64,000 nt of DNA from Cupriavidus sp. D384 (GTDB lineage Bacteria > Pseudomonadota > Gammaproteobacteria > Burkholderiales > Burkholderiaceae): NCBI RefSeq assembly GCF_001652915.1, contig NZ_BBQI01000128.1:1-64000 (forward strand), given 5' to 3'. Shown here piece after piece: positions 35,462 to 44,180 of this stretch. The position numbers and the translations under genes were made by a program. Within the stretch, counting starts at the first letter, position 1, and each line of letters starts with the position of its first letter. Under the pieces are notes generated by a model. The model was not told the origin of the DNA. It saw nothing but the letters and a program-made list of their open reading frames with translations, and made no database searches.

Positions 35462-36328
35462 TTACTCGTACTGCTTGCCCAGCGCCAGCATCTCCGGCGT
35501 GCCGATCACGCCGTTGAGCGCCTGGAAGGACAGCATCTTGTCCAGGTACGGCGTGGTGGTGCCGTTGGCGTGCAGGCTCGCCAGGTAGTCGCGCAGCGCA
35601 AAGCTCAGCGCCCGCACGGTGCCACCCGGGAAAATCACGATGCGGAAGCCGATTTCCTCCAGCTCGCCCGCCGGCAGCACGGGCGTCTTGCCGCCTTCCA
35701 CCATATTGGCGAGCAGTGGCGCACGCTTGCCCAGGCGGGCGATGGCCGCGGTCATGTCCTCGCGGCTGCGCAGCGCTTCCACGAACAGCACATCGGCGCC
35801 AGCCTCGGCATACTGCTCGGCACGCGCCAGCGCCGCTTCCATGCCCTCCACGGCCACGGCGTCGGTGCGGGCGATGATCAACGTGTTTTCGTCGCGGCGC
35901 GCATCGCAGGCCGCGCGGATCTTGCCCGCCATCTCGGCGGCGCTGATCACGGTCTTGCCGTCCAGATGGCCGCAGCGCTTTGGCATCGACTGGTCTTCGA
36001 GCTGGATGGCCGTGGCGCCGGCGCGCTCCAGCACGCGTACGGTCTGCACCACGTTCAGCGCGTTGCCAAAGCCGGTATCGGCATCCACGATCAGCGGTAG
36101 CGTCGGGCAGCGCTCGCGGATATTGCGCGTGACCGAGGCCACGTCTTCCAGCGACAGGAAGCCGATATCGGGCCGCCCCAGCCGCGTGTAGGCGATGCTG
36201 GCGCCGGACAGGTAGGCGGCCTGGAAGCCGGCCTGTTCGACCAGCAGGGCCGAAAACGCGTCGTAGACGCCCGGAGCGGTCACGATGCCGGTGCCTTGCA
36301 GGCGTTGCTTCAGCGTCATTGCAGTCAT
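35462..36328 (-). CDS. ICL/PEPM-family lyase, methylisocitrate or dimethylmalate lyase-like
   Basis: 288 residues of the isocitrate lyase/PEP mutase superfamily. PLIVDADTGFGNALNV and IQLEDQSMPKRCGHLDGK are visible; C119 within KRCGH is the catalytic cysteine of true C-C lyases (isocitrate, 2-methylisocitrate and 2,3-dimethylmalate lyases), whereas oxaloacetate decarboxylases of the same fold lack it. Metal-binding Asp/Glu residues are in DADTG and LEDQ. The ATG overlaps the stop of the LeuD-like gene by 4 bp; a second ATG lies three codons in. With the LeuCD-like pair upstream it suggests hydration followed by cleavage to pyruvate or a related keto acid plus a short-chain acid. Confidence 0.88.
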   Translation of the reverse strand: MTAMTLKQRLQGTGIVTAPGVYDAFSALLVEQAGFQAAYLSGASIAYTRLGRPDIGFLSLEDVASVTRNIRERCPTLPLIVDADTGFGNALNVVQTVRVLERAGATAIQLEDQSMPKRCGHLDGKTVISAAEMAGKIRAACDARRDENTLIIARTDAVAVEGMEAALARAEQYAEAGADVLFVEALRSREDMTAAIARLGKRAPLLANMVEGGKTPVLPAGELEEIGFRIVIFPGGTVRALSFALRDYLASLHANGTTTPYLDKMLSFQALNGVIGTPEMLALGKQYE

Positions 36329-36843
36329 TGCACTTCCTCGTTCACGGAAAGTTGGCCCGACGCGATCCGGCGCGCCAGGTGCGGGACCAGTCCGCCATCG
36401 CGGATCATGGCCACCAGATGCGGGGGCACCGGCTCGCATTGCAGCGCCGGTGCGTTCTCGATATGGACCTGGGCCGAGTCGATCTCGCACCCGACGCGCA
36501 GGCCGGGCGTCACCGGCGGCAGCGCCGGGCAGGTCAGCAGCGGCAGGCCAAGATTGAAGCCATTGCGATAGAACAGCCCGGCGAACGACGGCGCGACGAC
36601 CGCCACCACGCCCAGATGGCGCAAGACTTCCACCGCCTGCTCGCGCGACGACCCCGCGCCGAAGTTGCGCCCGCCGAAAACGATGTCGCCGGGGCGCACC
36701 TGCGCCGCGAACGAAGGGTCCACGGCTTCCATGCAATGGCGCGCAATCTCGTCGATGCCGAACTTCATATAGGCGCCCGGCGCCAGCAGGTCGGTGTTGA
36801 TATCGTCACCGAACACCCAGGCCCGGCCGGAGAATTGACTCAT
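36325..36843 (-). CDS. LeuD-like hydro-lyase small subunit
   Basis: 172 residues, the swivel domain of an aconitase-family hydro-lyase. GDDINTDLLAPGAYMKF and FGGRNFGAGSSREQAVEVLR carry the substrate-binding Arg and Ser residues of LeuD, homoaconitase and dimethylmaleate hydratase small subunits. It overlaps both neighbours by 4 bp and so is made in step with the LeuC-like large subunit. I do not call it leuD because the context is a Bug receptor and a lyase rather than leucine synthesis genes. Confidence 0.9.
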   Translation of the reverse strand: MSQFSGRAWVFGDDINTDLLAPGAYMKFGIDEIARHCMEAVDPSFAAQVRPGDIVFGGRNFGAGSSREQAVEVLRHLGVVAVVAPSFAGLFYRNGFNLGLPLLTCPALPPVTPGLRVGCEIDSAQVHIENAPALQCEPVPPHLVAMIRDGGLVPHLARRIASGQLSVNEEVQ

Positions 36844-38114
36844 GCCAGCACCTCCCGCGGATCGGCAATGCGGCCGGCGATGGCCGAAGCGGCCACCGTG
36901 TAGGGCGAGCCGAGATAGACCTGCGACGATGCAGCGCCCATGCGTCCCTTGAAATTGCGCGCCGTGGCGCTGATCACCACGGTGTCTTCGCCAAACCGGT
37001 GCTCGCCGTAGCCCGCGCATGCGCCGCAGGCATTGGGCAGCAGTTCGGCGCCGGCGTCGGTCAGCGCTGCCAGCGTGCCCTCCTGCGCGGCGCGCTGCTG
37101 GTCGGCGGCACTGGCCGGCGCCACCAGCAGACGCGTGCCGCTTGCCACGCGCTTGCCGCGCAGTACCTGCGCCGCCATGCGCAGGTCATCCAGCTTGGCG
37201 CCGGTACATGCGCCGATATAGGCGATGTCGATACCCACGCCGCCGAACGCATCCACATCGTCGGCATTGGCCGGCGTGTGCGGGCGCGACACCTGCGGCG
37301 CCAGCGTTGCCGCGTCGAAGTCATGCACGGCCAGGCACGCTGCGTCGGCATCGGACTGCCAGCTGTCGATATCGATGGCATCTGCCGGCGCACCGGCAGC
37401 CAGCAGCCAATCGCGCGTGGTGGCGTCGGGCGCGATGAGCCCCACCTGCCCGCCCAGTTCGGCGGTCATGTTCGACAGCGTCATGCGCTCCTGCATCGAC
37501 AGGGCTGCCACGGCGTCGCCGGTATATTCCACGGCCTGGTACTGCCCGCCGTCCATGCCGAAGCGCGTGCACATGCGCAGCATCATGTCCTTGGCCGAAA
37601 CGCCGGCACCCAGGCGGCCGTGCCAGCGCATGCGGATGGTCTGCGGCACGCGCACCCAGATCTCGCCGGTGACCAGCACACCAAGCATCTCGGTGGCCCC
37701 GATGCCGAACATGTACGCACCGAACGCGCCGCCGGTGGACGAATGGCTGTCGCCACCCACCGCGAACATGCCCGGGCGCAGATAGCCCTTCTGCGGCACC
37801 ACCACGTGGCAGATGCCTTCCATGTCGTGAAAACGCGCCACGCCTTCGTCGCGTGCCCAGTCGCGTGCGATCTGCACGATCCTGCGGCTGTCGGCGTCAT
37901 GCGCGGGCACGTAGTGGTCGGTCACCAGCACCACCTTGCCCGGGTCCCACACCTTCGCGCCAAGCTTCTCAAGCATGGGCTTCACACGACGCGGACCACT
38001 GGAGTCGTGCATCATCGCCAGATCCACGCGACACGTGACAATCTCGCCGGGCGCCACGCCGGCCCGGCCTGCGGCCCTGGCCAACAGCTTCTGCGCCAAT
38101 GTCTGGCCCATCAT
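36840..38114 (-). CDS. LeuC-like hydro-lyase large subunit ([4Fe-4S])
   Basis: 424 residues, aconitase superfamily. The cluster ligands are C303 (IGACTGAKLDD), C363 and C366 (NACGACAGYGE). Catalytic and substrate motifs include MMHDSSGPRR, VVLVTDHYVPA and GDSHSSTGGAFGAYMFGIGATEM. At 424 residues it is of the archaeal/LeuC2 length class that also contains homoaconitase-type and 2,3-dimethylmaleate hydratase subunits. It forms an alpha-beta enzyme with the LeuD-like subunit that adds or removes water from a branched dicarboxylate. Substrate unknown. Starts 9 bp after the Bug gene stop. Confidence 0.9.
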   Translation of the reverse strand: MMGQTLAQKLLARAAGRAGVAPGEIVTCRVDLAMMHDSSGPRRVKPMLEKLGAKVWDPGKVVLVTDHYVPAHDADSRRIVQIARDWARDEGVARFHDMEGICHVVVPQKGYLRPGMFAVGGDSHSSTGGAFGAYMFGIGATEMLGVLVTGEIWVRVPQTIRMRWHGRLGAGVSAKDMMLRMCTRFGMDGGQYQAVEYTGDAVAALSMQERMTLSNMTAELGGQVGLIAPDATTRDWLLAAGAPADAIDIDSWQSDADAACLAVHDFDAATLAPQVSRPHTPANADDVDAFGGVGIDIAYIGACTGAKLDDLRMAAQVLRGKRVASGTRLLVAPASAADQQRAAQEGTLAALTDAGAELLPNACGACAGYGEHRFGEDTVVISATARNFKGRMGAASSQVYLGSPYTVAASAIAGRIADPREVLA

Positions 38115-38123
38115 TGCTATTCC

Positions 38124-39098
38124 TTACTCCACTTTGGTACCGGACGCCTGGATCACCTTCGCCCAGTGCTGGATATCGCTGCGCACGAACGCGCCGAACG
38201 CCTGCGGCGTCATGCTGACGGCCGTGGCCGCCTCGGTTTCCATGCGCTTCTTGTAGGCCGGGTCCTCGACGGCCACCTTCACCGCGCGATAGAGCTGGTC
38301 GGTCACCGGCGAGGGCAGCCTGGCCGGACCGAACAGGCCGAACCACGCCGACGACTCGAAGCCCTTCACGGTCTGGCCGATCGGGGGCACGCCCGGGAAC
38401 TGCGGCAGCGCTTCCTTGCTGCTGACGCCCAGGAACTTCAGCGTGCCCGACTTCAGGTGCGGCAGCACGTTCACGGTGCTGGCGAACATCAGGTCCACGG
38501 TGTTGTTGCCCAGCACATCGGTCAGCGCCGGGTTGGTGCCCTTGTACGGGACGTTCACGATGTCGGTGCCCGTGGCCAGCTTGAACTGCTCGCTTGCCAG
38601 ATGCAGCGACGAGCCCTGCGCGCCAATCGCGAACGTGAGCTTGCCGGGATTCTTCTTCGCGTACTCGATCAGGCCCGCGGTGTTGTCGAACGGCACGCCC
38701 TTGCGGGCCACCAGCACGCTGGGCACGCGCGCCACCATCGTGATCGGCGTGAAGTCCTTGACCGGATCGAACGGCAGGTTCTTGTAGAGCGACGCGTTGA
38801 TGGTATGGCCCGTGAAGCTCATCAGCAGCGTGCTGCCGTCCGGGGTGGCGCGTGCCACGTACTGCGCGGCGATATTGCCGCCGGCACCGGGGCGGTTGTC
38901 CACCACCACCGTGCGGTGCAGCGTGTCGCCCAGCGAGCGGGCAATCAGACGCGCCAGCGCGTCGGTGGTGCCGCCGGCCGGGCTGCCCACCACGATGGTG
39001 ATGGGCTTGTCCTGGGCCGCCGCATACTGCACCGGGGCCAATCCTGCAAACATGGCCAGCGTCGCGCCGGCCACGAGCTTTCTTCGACTGATCAACAT
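38124..39098 (-). CDS. Bug-family periplasmic solute receptor
   Basis: 324 residues. Signal region MLISRRKLVAGATLAMFAG has twin arginines and may use Tat; cleavage likely near YAAAQ. Bug hallmarks: ITIVVGSPAGGTTDALARL, DNRPGAGGNIAAQYVA, VNVPYKGTNPALTDVLGN. First gene of the hydro-lyase/lyase operon and therefore the probable receptor for the branched or hydroxylated dicarboxylate that the enzymes process. No TctAB partner genes in the window. Confidence 0.92.
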   Translation of the reverse strand: MLISRRKLVAGATLAMFAGLAPVQYAAAQDKPITIVVGSPAGGTTDALARLIARSLGDTLHRTVVVDNRPGAGGNIAAQYVARATPDGSTLLMSFTGHTINASLYKNLPFDPVKDFTPITMVARVPSVLVARKGVPFDNTAGLIEYAKKNPGKLTFAIGAQGSSLHLASEQFKLATGTDIVNVPYKGTNPALTDVLGNNTVDLMFASTVNVLPHLKSGTLKFLGVSSKEALPQFPGVPPIGQTVKGFESSAWFGLFGPARLPSPVTDQLYRAVKVAVEDPAYKKRMETEAATAVSMTPQAFGAFVRSDIQHWAKVIQASGTKVE

Positions 39099-39170
39099 CT
39101 GTGTCTCCGCCTCTGTGTACTTCCTGTGGGGTTCAGGCGGACTCTATGCCCCCCGGCCGGGTCACTCAAT

Positions 39171-39199
39171 GGAACCAGCTGGTCCTATCCACGGGACCA
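39171..39199. promoter_or_regulatory. putative GntR operator upstream of the Bug/hydro-lyase operon
   Basis: GGAACCAGCTGGTCC (imperfect palindrome, 39171-39185) overlaps TGGTCC-N8-GGACCA (perfect 6-bp dyad, 39180-39199). TGGTC/GACCA half-sites are common for HutC-subfamily GntR regulators. The site lies about 75-100 bp upstream of the Bug ATG, and the operon ends with a GntR gene. Confidence 0.5.
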
Positions 39200-39373
39200 G
39201 TCGGCGCGGCAGTTGTGCAGACATTGTCGGCTTCGCCTGGCTGGCAGCCAGGTGCATGCCGCGCCGGCGGCATCCGAAAGCGCGCCATGGTACACAGACA
39301 TGGCACAAGGCAATGCAACGGATCGTAAAGGCGCAACGAGAAGGCGCTGTCGCGGCATGCCGGGTTTTCCCGG

Positions 39374-39402
39374 TTGACACTGCCGGCCCGAAGCCATACA
39401 TT
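39374..39402 (+). promoter_or_regulatory. sigma70-type promoter of the glycerol-phosphate operon
   Basis: TTGACA (39374-39379) and TACATT (39397-39402) are separated by exactly 17 bp. The predicted start is near 39409, giving a leader of about 90 nt before the GTG of the MFS gene. Confidence 0.72.
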
Positions 39403-39422
39403 GGCCGGGCAGATTCAGATAC

Positions 39423-39496
39423 GAGACCATCTGTAGGATGGTCTCATAGCGTGTGCAGTTTGCTGCGGCCTCTTACAGAACTACAAAAAGGAGACC
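39423..39496 (+). promoter_or_regulatory. leader with two mutually exclusive pairings near the SD
   Basis: GAGACCATC-TGTAG-GATGGTCTC is a perfect 9-bp inverted repeat at 39423-39445, within the predicted leader. The left-arm sequence GAGACC recurs at 39491-39496, overlapping the Shine-Dalgarno AAGGAG (39488-39493) of the MFS gene. GGTCTC (39440-39445) could therefore pair with either copy: the upstream hairpin leaves the SD free, the downstream pairing hides it. The operon's last gene encodes a GlpP-like RNA-binding antiterminator. Alternatively the dyad is simply a DNA operator. Confidence 0.5.
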
Positions 39497-39499
39497 GCC

Positions 39500-40954
39500 G
39501 TGCAACCCACTGCCATCAAGATCCGTGGCATCGACGATGTCATCGCCTTCATAGATTCCTGTCCTGGCATTCGCGGCCGCGCCGGCGTCATCTGGTGGCT
39601 GGCCCTCGGCGGACTGTTTCTCGACGCCTTCTCCAATTCCGCACTCAGCGCCGGCCTCGGGCCGATGACGCGCAACCTGCAGCTCGAACCTGCGCAGGTG
39701 GCACTGCTTACGTCGTTCGCCTCGTGGGTCGCCATCGCCTTCAATCCCATCGGCGGCTGGATGGCCGACCGCTGGGGCCGGGTCAGGCCGCTGATCCTGG
39801 CGAAGGTGTTCGCCGTCACGGGCGCCCTGATCGTGGTATTCGCCCCCGATTTCAACGCAATCCTGGTGGGCCGGTTCTTTGTCGGCGCCGCGTATGGCAT
39901 CGACTTCGCCATTGCCATGGCGGTGCTGGCCGAATTCACGCCGGTCAAGTTGAAGAGCCGCCTCAACACCTGGCAGGGCATGTGGTACACCGCCGTCTGC
40001 CTGAACCTGGTGCTGGCGCTGCTGTTCTACTCGTGGAACGTGGGCGATGCGATCTGGCGCTACTCGGTGGCGGCCACCGCCGTGTTCGGCGTCGGCATCC
40101 TGCTGCTGCAGGTGCTGTTCCTGGTGGAAAGCCCCACGTGGCTGGCCCGCAAGGAGCGCCTGGAAGCCGCCGCGCAAGCCATGACGCGCATCTACGGCCG
40201 CCCGTTCGTGGCCGCGTCGCCGTCCGAGCGCATTCCCGTCACCAACCTGGCGCGCCGCGGCCTGGCTAACGTACTGCTGATCTTCCGTGGCATCTACCTG
40301 CCGCGCACCATTCTGGCGGCCACCGTGCAGATCGGCCAGTCGATCCAGTATTTCGGCATCGGCTGGTACCTGCCCCTGATCAGCGCCGCGCTGTTCGGCA
40401 AGGATTTTGTCTACGCGACGATTGGCGCGCTGGTGTTCAATGTCTGCGGCATCTTTGGCGGCTTCCTGTCGCCGGCCATCGCGCGCAAGCTCGGCCTGCG
40501 CCGCGCATCGGCGTTTGGTTTCGCGGCCGTGTTCGTGATGCTGCTGATCCTGGGGCTGTTCAACGGCAAGATGCCCACGTGGGTGGCGGTCGTGGTGCCG
40601 TCGCTGTTCATCCTGTTCCACTCCGGCGGCCCCGGCGCCAATGGCAAGAGCCTGTCATCACTGTCGTTCCGCAGCGAGTTGCGTGCTGGCGCCAATGGCG
40701 TGATCGGCGCGCTGGGCGCCATCGGCGCCGCGCTGGGCCTGCTCGTCTTCCCGCTGTTCCGCGCCCGCTACGGGCTCGAAACCACTTTCCTGATCCTTTC
40801 CGTCGTGCCGCTGATAGCCAGCATCATCTGCTTCGTGATTCGCTGGGACCCGACGCGCACGTCCATCCATCCCGATAACGAGGCCAATGCGCCGCAGTTC
40901 CGTGGCGATACGCGCGACGGCGCTGGCTTCATGCATCCCGCCACCGAGAAGTAA
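39500..40954 (+). CDS. MFS transporter, sugar-porter-like
   Basis: 484 residues with 12 membrane helices. GGWMADRWGRVRPLILAK is the loop 2-3 signature and AEFTPVKLKSRLNTWQG resembles the region after helix 5 of sugar/aromatic-acid porters. The start is a GTG with AAGGAG at the right distance. It heads the operon with the FGGY kinase, GlpD and GlpP-like proteins, so it probably imports the polyol or a polyol phosphate in place of a GlpF channel or GlpT. Gap to the kinase is 3 bp. Confidence 0.88.
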   Translation: MQPTAIKIRGIDDVIAFIDSCPGIRGRAGVIWWLALGGLFLDAFSNSALSAGLGPMTRNLQLEPAQVALLTSFASWVAIAFNPIGGWMADRWGRVRPLILAKVFAVTGALIVVFAPDFNAILVGRFFVGAAYGIDFAIAMAVLAEFTPVKLKSRLNTWQGMWYTAVCLNLVLALLFYSWNVGDAIWRYSVAATAVFGVGILLLQVLFLVESPTWLARKERLEAAAQAMTRIYGRPFVAASPSERIPVTNLARRGLANVLLIFRGIYLPRTILAATVQIGQSIQYFGIGWYLPLISAALFGKDFVYATIGALVFNVCGIFGGFLSPAIARKLGLRRASAFGFAAVFVMLLILGLFNGKMPTWVAVVVPSLFILFHSGGPGANGKSLSSLSFRSELRAGANGVIGALGAIGAALGLLVFPLFRARYGLETTFLILSVVPLIASIICFVIRWDPTRTSIHPDNEANAPQFRGDTRDGAGFMHPATEK

Positions 40955-40957
40955 GTC

Positions 40958-42478
40958 ATGCAAAACAGGAACGTCATCCTCGCCATCGACGAGGGCACGT
41001 CCGGCACGCGGGCCGCGGTCGTGGCCGCTGATGGTCATGTGTCCTGCCTGGCCTATACGCCACTGCAGGTCGATTCGCCCCGCCCCGGCGTGGTGGAGCA
41101 GGACGCCAACGTGCTGCTGGAAAAGACGCTCGACGTCTGCCGCGACACGCTCGCGCAGGCCAGCCGTGAAGGCCTGCGCGTGGTGGCGCTGGCCGTAGCC
41201 ACGCAGCGCGCCACGGGCGTGCTGTGGGACACGCAGACCGGCCGCGCGCTGGTGCCGGCCATGGTCTGGCAGGACACCCGCTATGCCGCCGACCTGGACC
41301 AGCTTGCCGGCGAATGGGACCCGCGCCTGCGCACCCGCGTGGGCCGGCCATCCGGCGTGCGTTCCCCCTACCTGTGGGCCGCCCGGCACCTGCGCGACAC
41401 GCCGGCCGTGGCCGCAGCCTGGCGCGCCCGCCGGCTGGCCTTTGGCACGGTCGACAGCTGGCTGCTGTGGCATCTGTCCACGCAGCGCGCCTGCGTGACC
41501 ACGCCCACCAACGCCACATCGTGCAGCGCCTATGTACTGGGCGAGCACCGCTACCTGACCGAATGGGTCGAGGCGCTCGACTTCCCGCCCGAACTGCTGC
41601 CCGAACTACGCCAGGACGCCGACGACTTCGGCCGCACGCGCGCCGACCTGCTTGGCATCGACGTGCCGATCCTGGCCTGCGCCGGCGACCAGCTGGCCGG
41701 CGCGGTCGGGCTGGGCTGCCTCGATGCCGGCCAGTCGATGTGCCTGCACGGCACCGGCAGCTTCGTCGACCTGGTGCTGGGCCCAAGCCTGCCCGCCCGC
41801 AGCGGCCAGTCCGACAGCACGCTGACCATGACCGCGCGGCGGTGCCAGGACGTGTCGCATTTTTCGGTCGAGACATTCGTCGCCACCACCGGCTCGGCAC
41901 TGAACTGGGTCTGCGACAAGCTGCACTGGTTCGACAACGCAAAACAGATCAGCGCGCTGGCCGCCACCGTGCCGTCGTCGCGTGGCGTCACCTTCATTCC
42001 GGCGCTGACCGGGCTGCGCGTGCCGCAGATGCAGCCCGAGGCGCGCGCCGCGCTGAATGGCGTGTCGATGGCGACCACGCAGGCCGAGATTGCCCACGCC
42101 ATCCTGGAAGGTATCGCGCATTCGGTGGCCTCGTGCATCGACGCCAACCGCGAGATCGCCGGCATTCCGGTGACCGAGCTTGTCGTGGGCGGCGGGCTGT
42201 CGGGCAGCGACACGCTGCTGCAGATGCAGGCAGACCTGACCGGCCTGCCGATCCATCGCATGCAGGAAACCGACCGCGCCAGCCTGCGTGGCATTGCGTG
42301 GCTGGCCGGTGCGTCCGGCCTGCTGTGGGACTCGCTCGACCAGGCGCGCACCACGAACGAGCCCGATGCGGTGTTCACCCCGCGTGTGGGCGCCGACGAG
42401 CGCGCCGGGCGGCGTGCGCTGTGGCATGCCCGCGTGGCATCCGAACTCAACCATGTGCAGGCATTTGCCACGCACTGA
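40958..42478 (+). CDS. FGGY-family kinase, glycerol kinase-like
   Basis: 506 residues. The N-terminal ATPase domain begins VILAIDEGTSGTRAAVV; AVATQRATGVLWD and PAMVWQDTR match the glycerol kinase pattern, and the C-terminal domain has HGTGSFVDLVLG and TELVVGGGLSGSDTLLQMQADLT written across two strands. It phosphorylates a polyol or sugar with ATP. The adjacent GlpD and G3P-responsive protein favour glycerol, but sequence differs enough from classic GlpK that another polyol such as erythritol is possible. It starts 3 bp after the transporter gene. Confidence 0.85.
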   Translation: MQNRNVILAIDEGTSGTRAAVVAADGHVSCLAYTPLQVDSPRPGVVEQDANVLLEKTLDVCRDTLAQASREGLRVVALAVATQRATGVLWDTQTGRALVPAMVWQDTRYAADLDQLAGEWDPRLRTRVGRPSGVRSPYLWAARHLRDTPAVAAAWRARRLAFGTVDSWLLWHLSTQRACVTTPTNATSCSAYVLGEHRYLTEWVEALDFPPELLPELRQDADDFGRTRADLLGIDVPILACAGDQLAGAVGLGCLDAGQSMCLHGTGSFVDLVLGPSLPARSGQSDSTLTMTARRCQDVSHFSVETFVATTGSALNWVCDKLHWFDNAKQISALAATVPSSRGVTFIPALTGLRVPQMQPEARAALNGVSMATTQAEIAHAILEGIAHSVASCIDANREIAGIPVTELVVGGGLSGSDTLLQMQADLTGLPIHRMQETDRASLRGIAWLAGASGLLWDSLDQARTTNEPDAVFTPRVGADERAGRRALWHARVASELNHVQAFATH

Positions 42479-42500
42479 CCTGCCAGGAGAAGCAAGCAAC

Positions 42501-44180
42501 ATGATGGTCCTGCCATCCCGCGGTGCCAACCGCGAACGCGCCGCCATGACGCGCACCGAGCCGCTGCGGCTGGTGCGCGCCGAACAACTCGACCGCCTGG
42601 CGTCCGATACCTTCGACATCCTGATCGTCGGCGGTGGCGTCACCGGGGCCTACGCTGCGCTGGACGCTGCATTGCGCGGGTATCGCGTGGCGCTGGTCGA
42701 AAAGAGCGATTTCGCCTCGGGCACGTCGTCGAAGTCGTCGAAGATGGTTCATGGCGGCCTGCGCTATATCGAGCAGGGCAACCTGGGCCTGGTGCGCCAC
42801 TCGCTGCTGGAACGCCAGCGGCTGCGGCGCAACGCGCGGCACCTGGTGCAGCGGCTGCCGTTCCTGTTCCCGGTCATGGAGCGCGACGGCGTCTTCGACC
42901 AGCGGCTGGCAAAGGCCTTCGAAGGCCTGCTGTGGACGTACGACCTGGCCGGCGGCTGGCGCGAGGGCATCCTGCACCAGAAGCTCACCAAGGCCGAGGT
43001 GCTGTCGCACTGCCCCACCTTCAACGAGGAACACCTGAAGGGTGGCTTCCTGTATTTCGATGCCCGGGTGGACGACGCACGCCTGACGCTGAATATCGCC
43101 CGTACGGCGGCATTCCACGGCGCGGCCGTCGCCAATCACGCGCGCGTGGCCGATATCACGCGCGATGCGCACGGCAAGGTGGACGGGGCCATCGTGCAGG
43201 CCGACGGCCGCGAGATCCGCGTGCGCGCCGGCGTGGTCGTCATGGCTACCGGCGTGTGGCTGCGCGACTGGACGGGGCGCAGGAAGGGCGAGGACAAGAC
43301 GCTCCATATCCGCCCGGCCAAGGGCGTGCACGTGGCCATTCCCTGGCTCAAGATTCGCAACGACTGCACCGTCACGATCCCCGTGCCGGGCCGCAGCCGC
43401 CGCGCCACCATCACCCGCTGGGGCAACGTGTCGTACCTGGGCACCACCGACGAGGACTACGACGGCGACCTCGACAACGTGATGTGCACGCGGCAGGAGC
43501 TGGACTTCCTGCTGGAAGGCGCGCGGTCGGCGCTCAGGACCGACCTGCAGCCCGAAGACGTGGTGGGCAGCATTGCCGGCTGCCGGCCACTGGTGGCGCC
43601 GCCCGGCGGCAAGACGCTGGAAATCAAGCGCAACCACGAGATCCACGTGGCGGGTGATGGCCTGGTCACGATCGTGGGCGGCAAGCTGACCACATCGCGC
43701 CATATGGCCGAACAGACCATCGACGCCGCGCAGCAGGTGATCGGCAGGCGCGCCCGATGCCGGACGAAATCGGCCTACCTGCTGGGCGCGGCCGGCTACG
43801 ACCCGCAGGCCATCGTGGCATCGGGCGGCATGTCGGCGCACCTGGGCGAGCGCTATGGCACCGAGTCGCGCTTTGTCAGCGACATCCTGCAGGCCGACCC
43901 GGCCCTGGCGCGGCCCATCGTCGACGGGCTGCCGCATACCGAAGCCGAAATCGTCTACGCCGTGCGCCACGAACTGGCCGGCACGGTTGACGACGTCCTT
44001 TCGCGCCGCATCCGCGCCCGCCTGATGGCGCGCGATGCGTCCGCGCAGGCCGCGCCCCGCGTGGCCCAGATCCTCCAGGCCGAGCTCGGGTTGTCCGCGC
44101 AGGCCGTCGCGCAGCAGGTCAGCGATTACCTGGCCGCTGTCGCCCTCGAAAAATCCGTCCTTATGGGAGAAGCAGCATGA
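42501..44180 (+). CDS. glpD: FAD-dependent glycerol-3-phosphate dehydrogenase, GlpD-like
   Basis: 559 residues. FAD-binding motif DILIVGGGVTGAYAALDAAL (res 39-58) then ASGTSSKSSKMVHGGLRYIEQG, which is diagnostic of GlpD, and a C-terminal DAO_C domain (about 415-545). It oxidises sn-glycerol 3-phosphate to dihydroxyacetone phosphate at the inner membrane and passes electrons to quinone. The ATG at 42501 has AGGAGAAG upstream; a later in-frame ATG at 42546 lacks a site. The stop overlaps the next start by 4 bp. A related polyol phosphate could be the substrate if the kinase is not a glycerol kinase. Confidence 0.88.
   Translation: MMVLPSRGANRERAAMTRTEPLRLVRAEQLDRLASDTFDILIVGGGVTGAYAALDAALRGYRVALVEKSDFASGTSSKSSKMVHGGLRYIEQGNLGLVRHSLLERQRLRRNARHLVQRLPFLFPVMERDGVFDQRLAKAFEGLLWTYDLAGGWREGILHQKLTKAEVLSHCPTFNEEHLKGGFLYFDARVDDARLTLNIARTAAFHGAAVANHARVADITRDAHGKVDGAIVQADGREIRVRAGVVVMATGVWLRDWTGRRKGEDKTLHIRPAKGVHVAIPWLKIRNDCTVTIPVPGRSRRATITRWGNVSYLGTTDEDYDGDLDNVMCTRQELDFLLEGARSALRTDLQPEDVVGSIAGCRPLVAPPGGKTLEIKRNHEIHVAGDGLVTIVGGKLTTSRHMAEQTIDAAQQVIGRRARCRTKSAYLLGAAGYDPQAIVASGGMSAHLGERYGTESRFVSDILQADPALARPIVDGLPHTEAEIVYAVRHELAGTVDDVLSRRIRARLMARDASAQAAPRVAQILQAELGLSAQAVAQQVSDYLAAVALEKSVLMGEAA

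Noticed and set aside
35462..36328. Oxaloacetate decarboxylase or carboxyvinyl-phosphonate mutase
   Set aside because: The KRCGH catalytic cysteine is present, which those branches lack; a C-C lyase is the better call.
36325..38114. Biosynthetic leuCD
   Set aside because: Neighbours are a Bug receptor, a C-C lyase and a GntR regulator, not leuA/leuB; the pair is more likely catabolic.
36999..39377. Plus-strand open frame opposite the LeuC-like and Bug genes
   Set aside because: Shadow of two real minus-strand genes; no motifs.
39423..39445. Classical intrinsic terminator controlled by GlpP
   Set aside because: The hairpin is not followed by a U-run, so a Bacillus-like termination site is not supported; kept as a leader or operator element.
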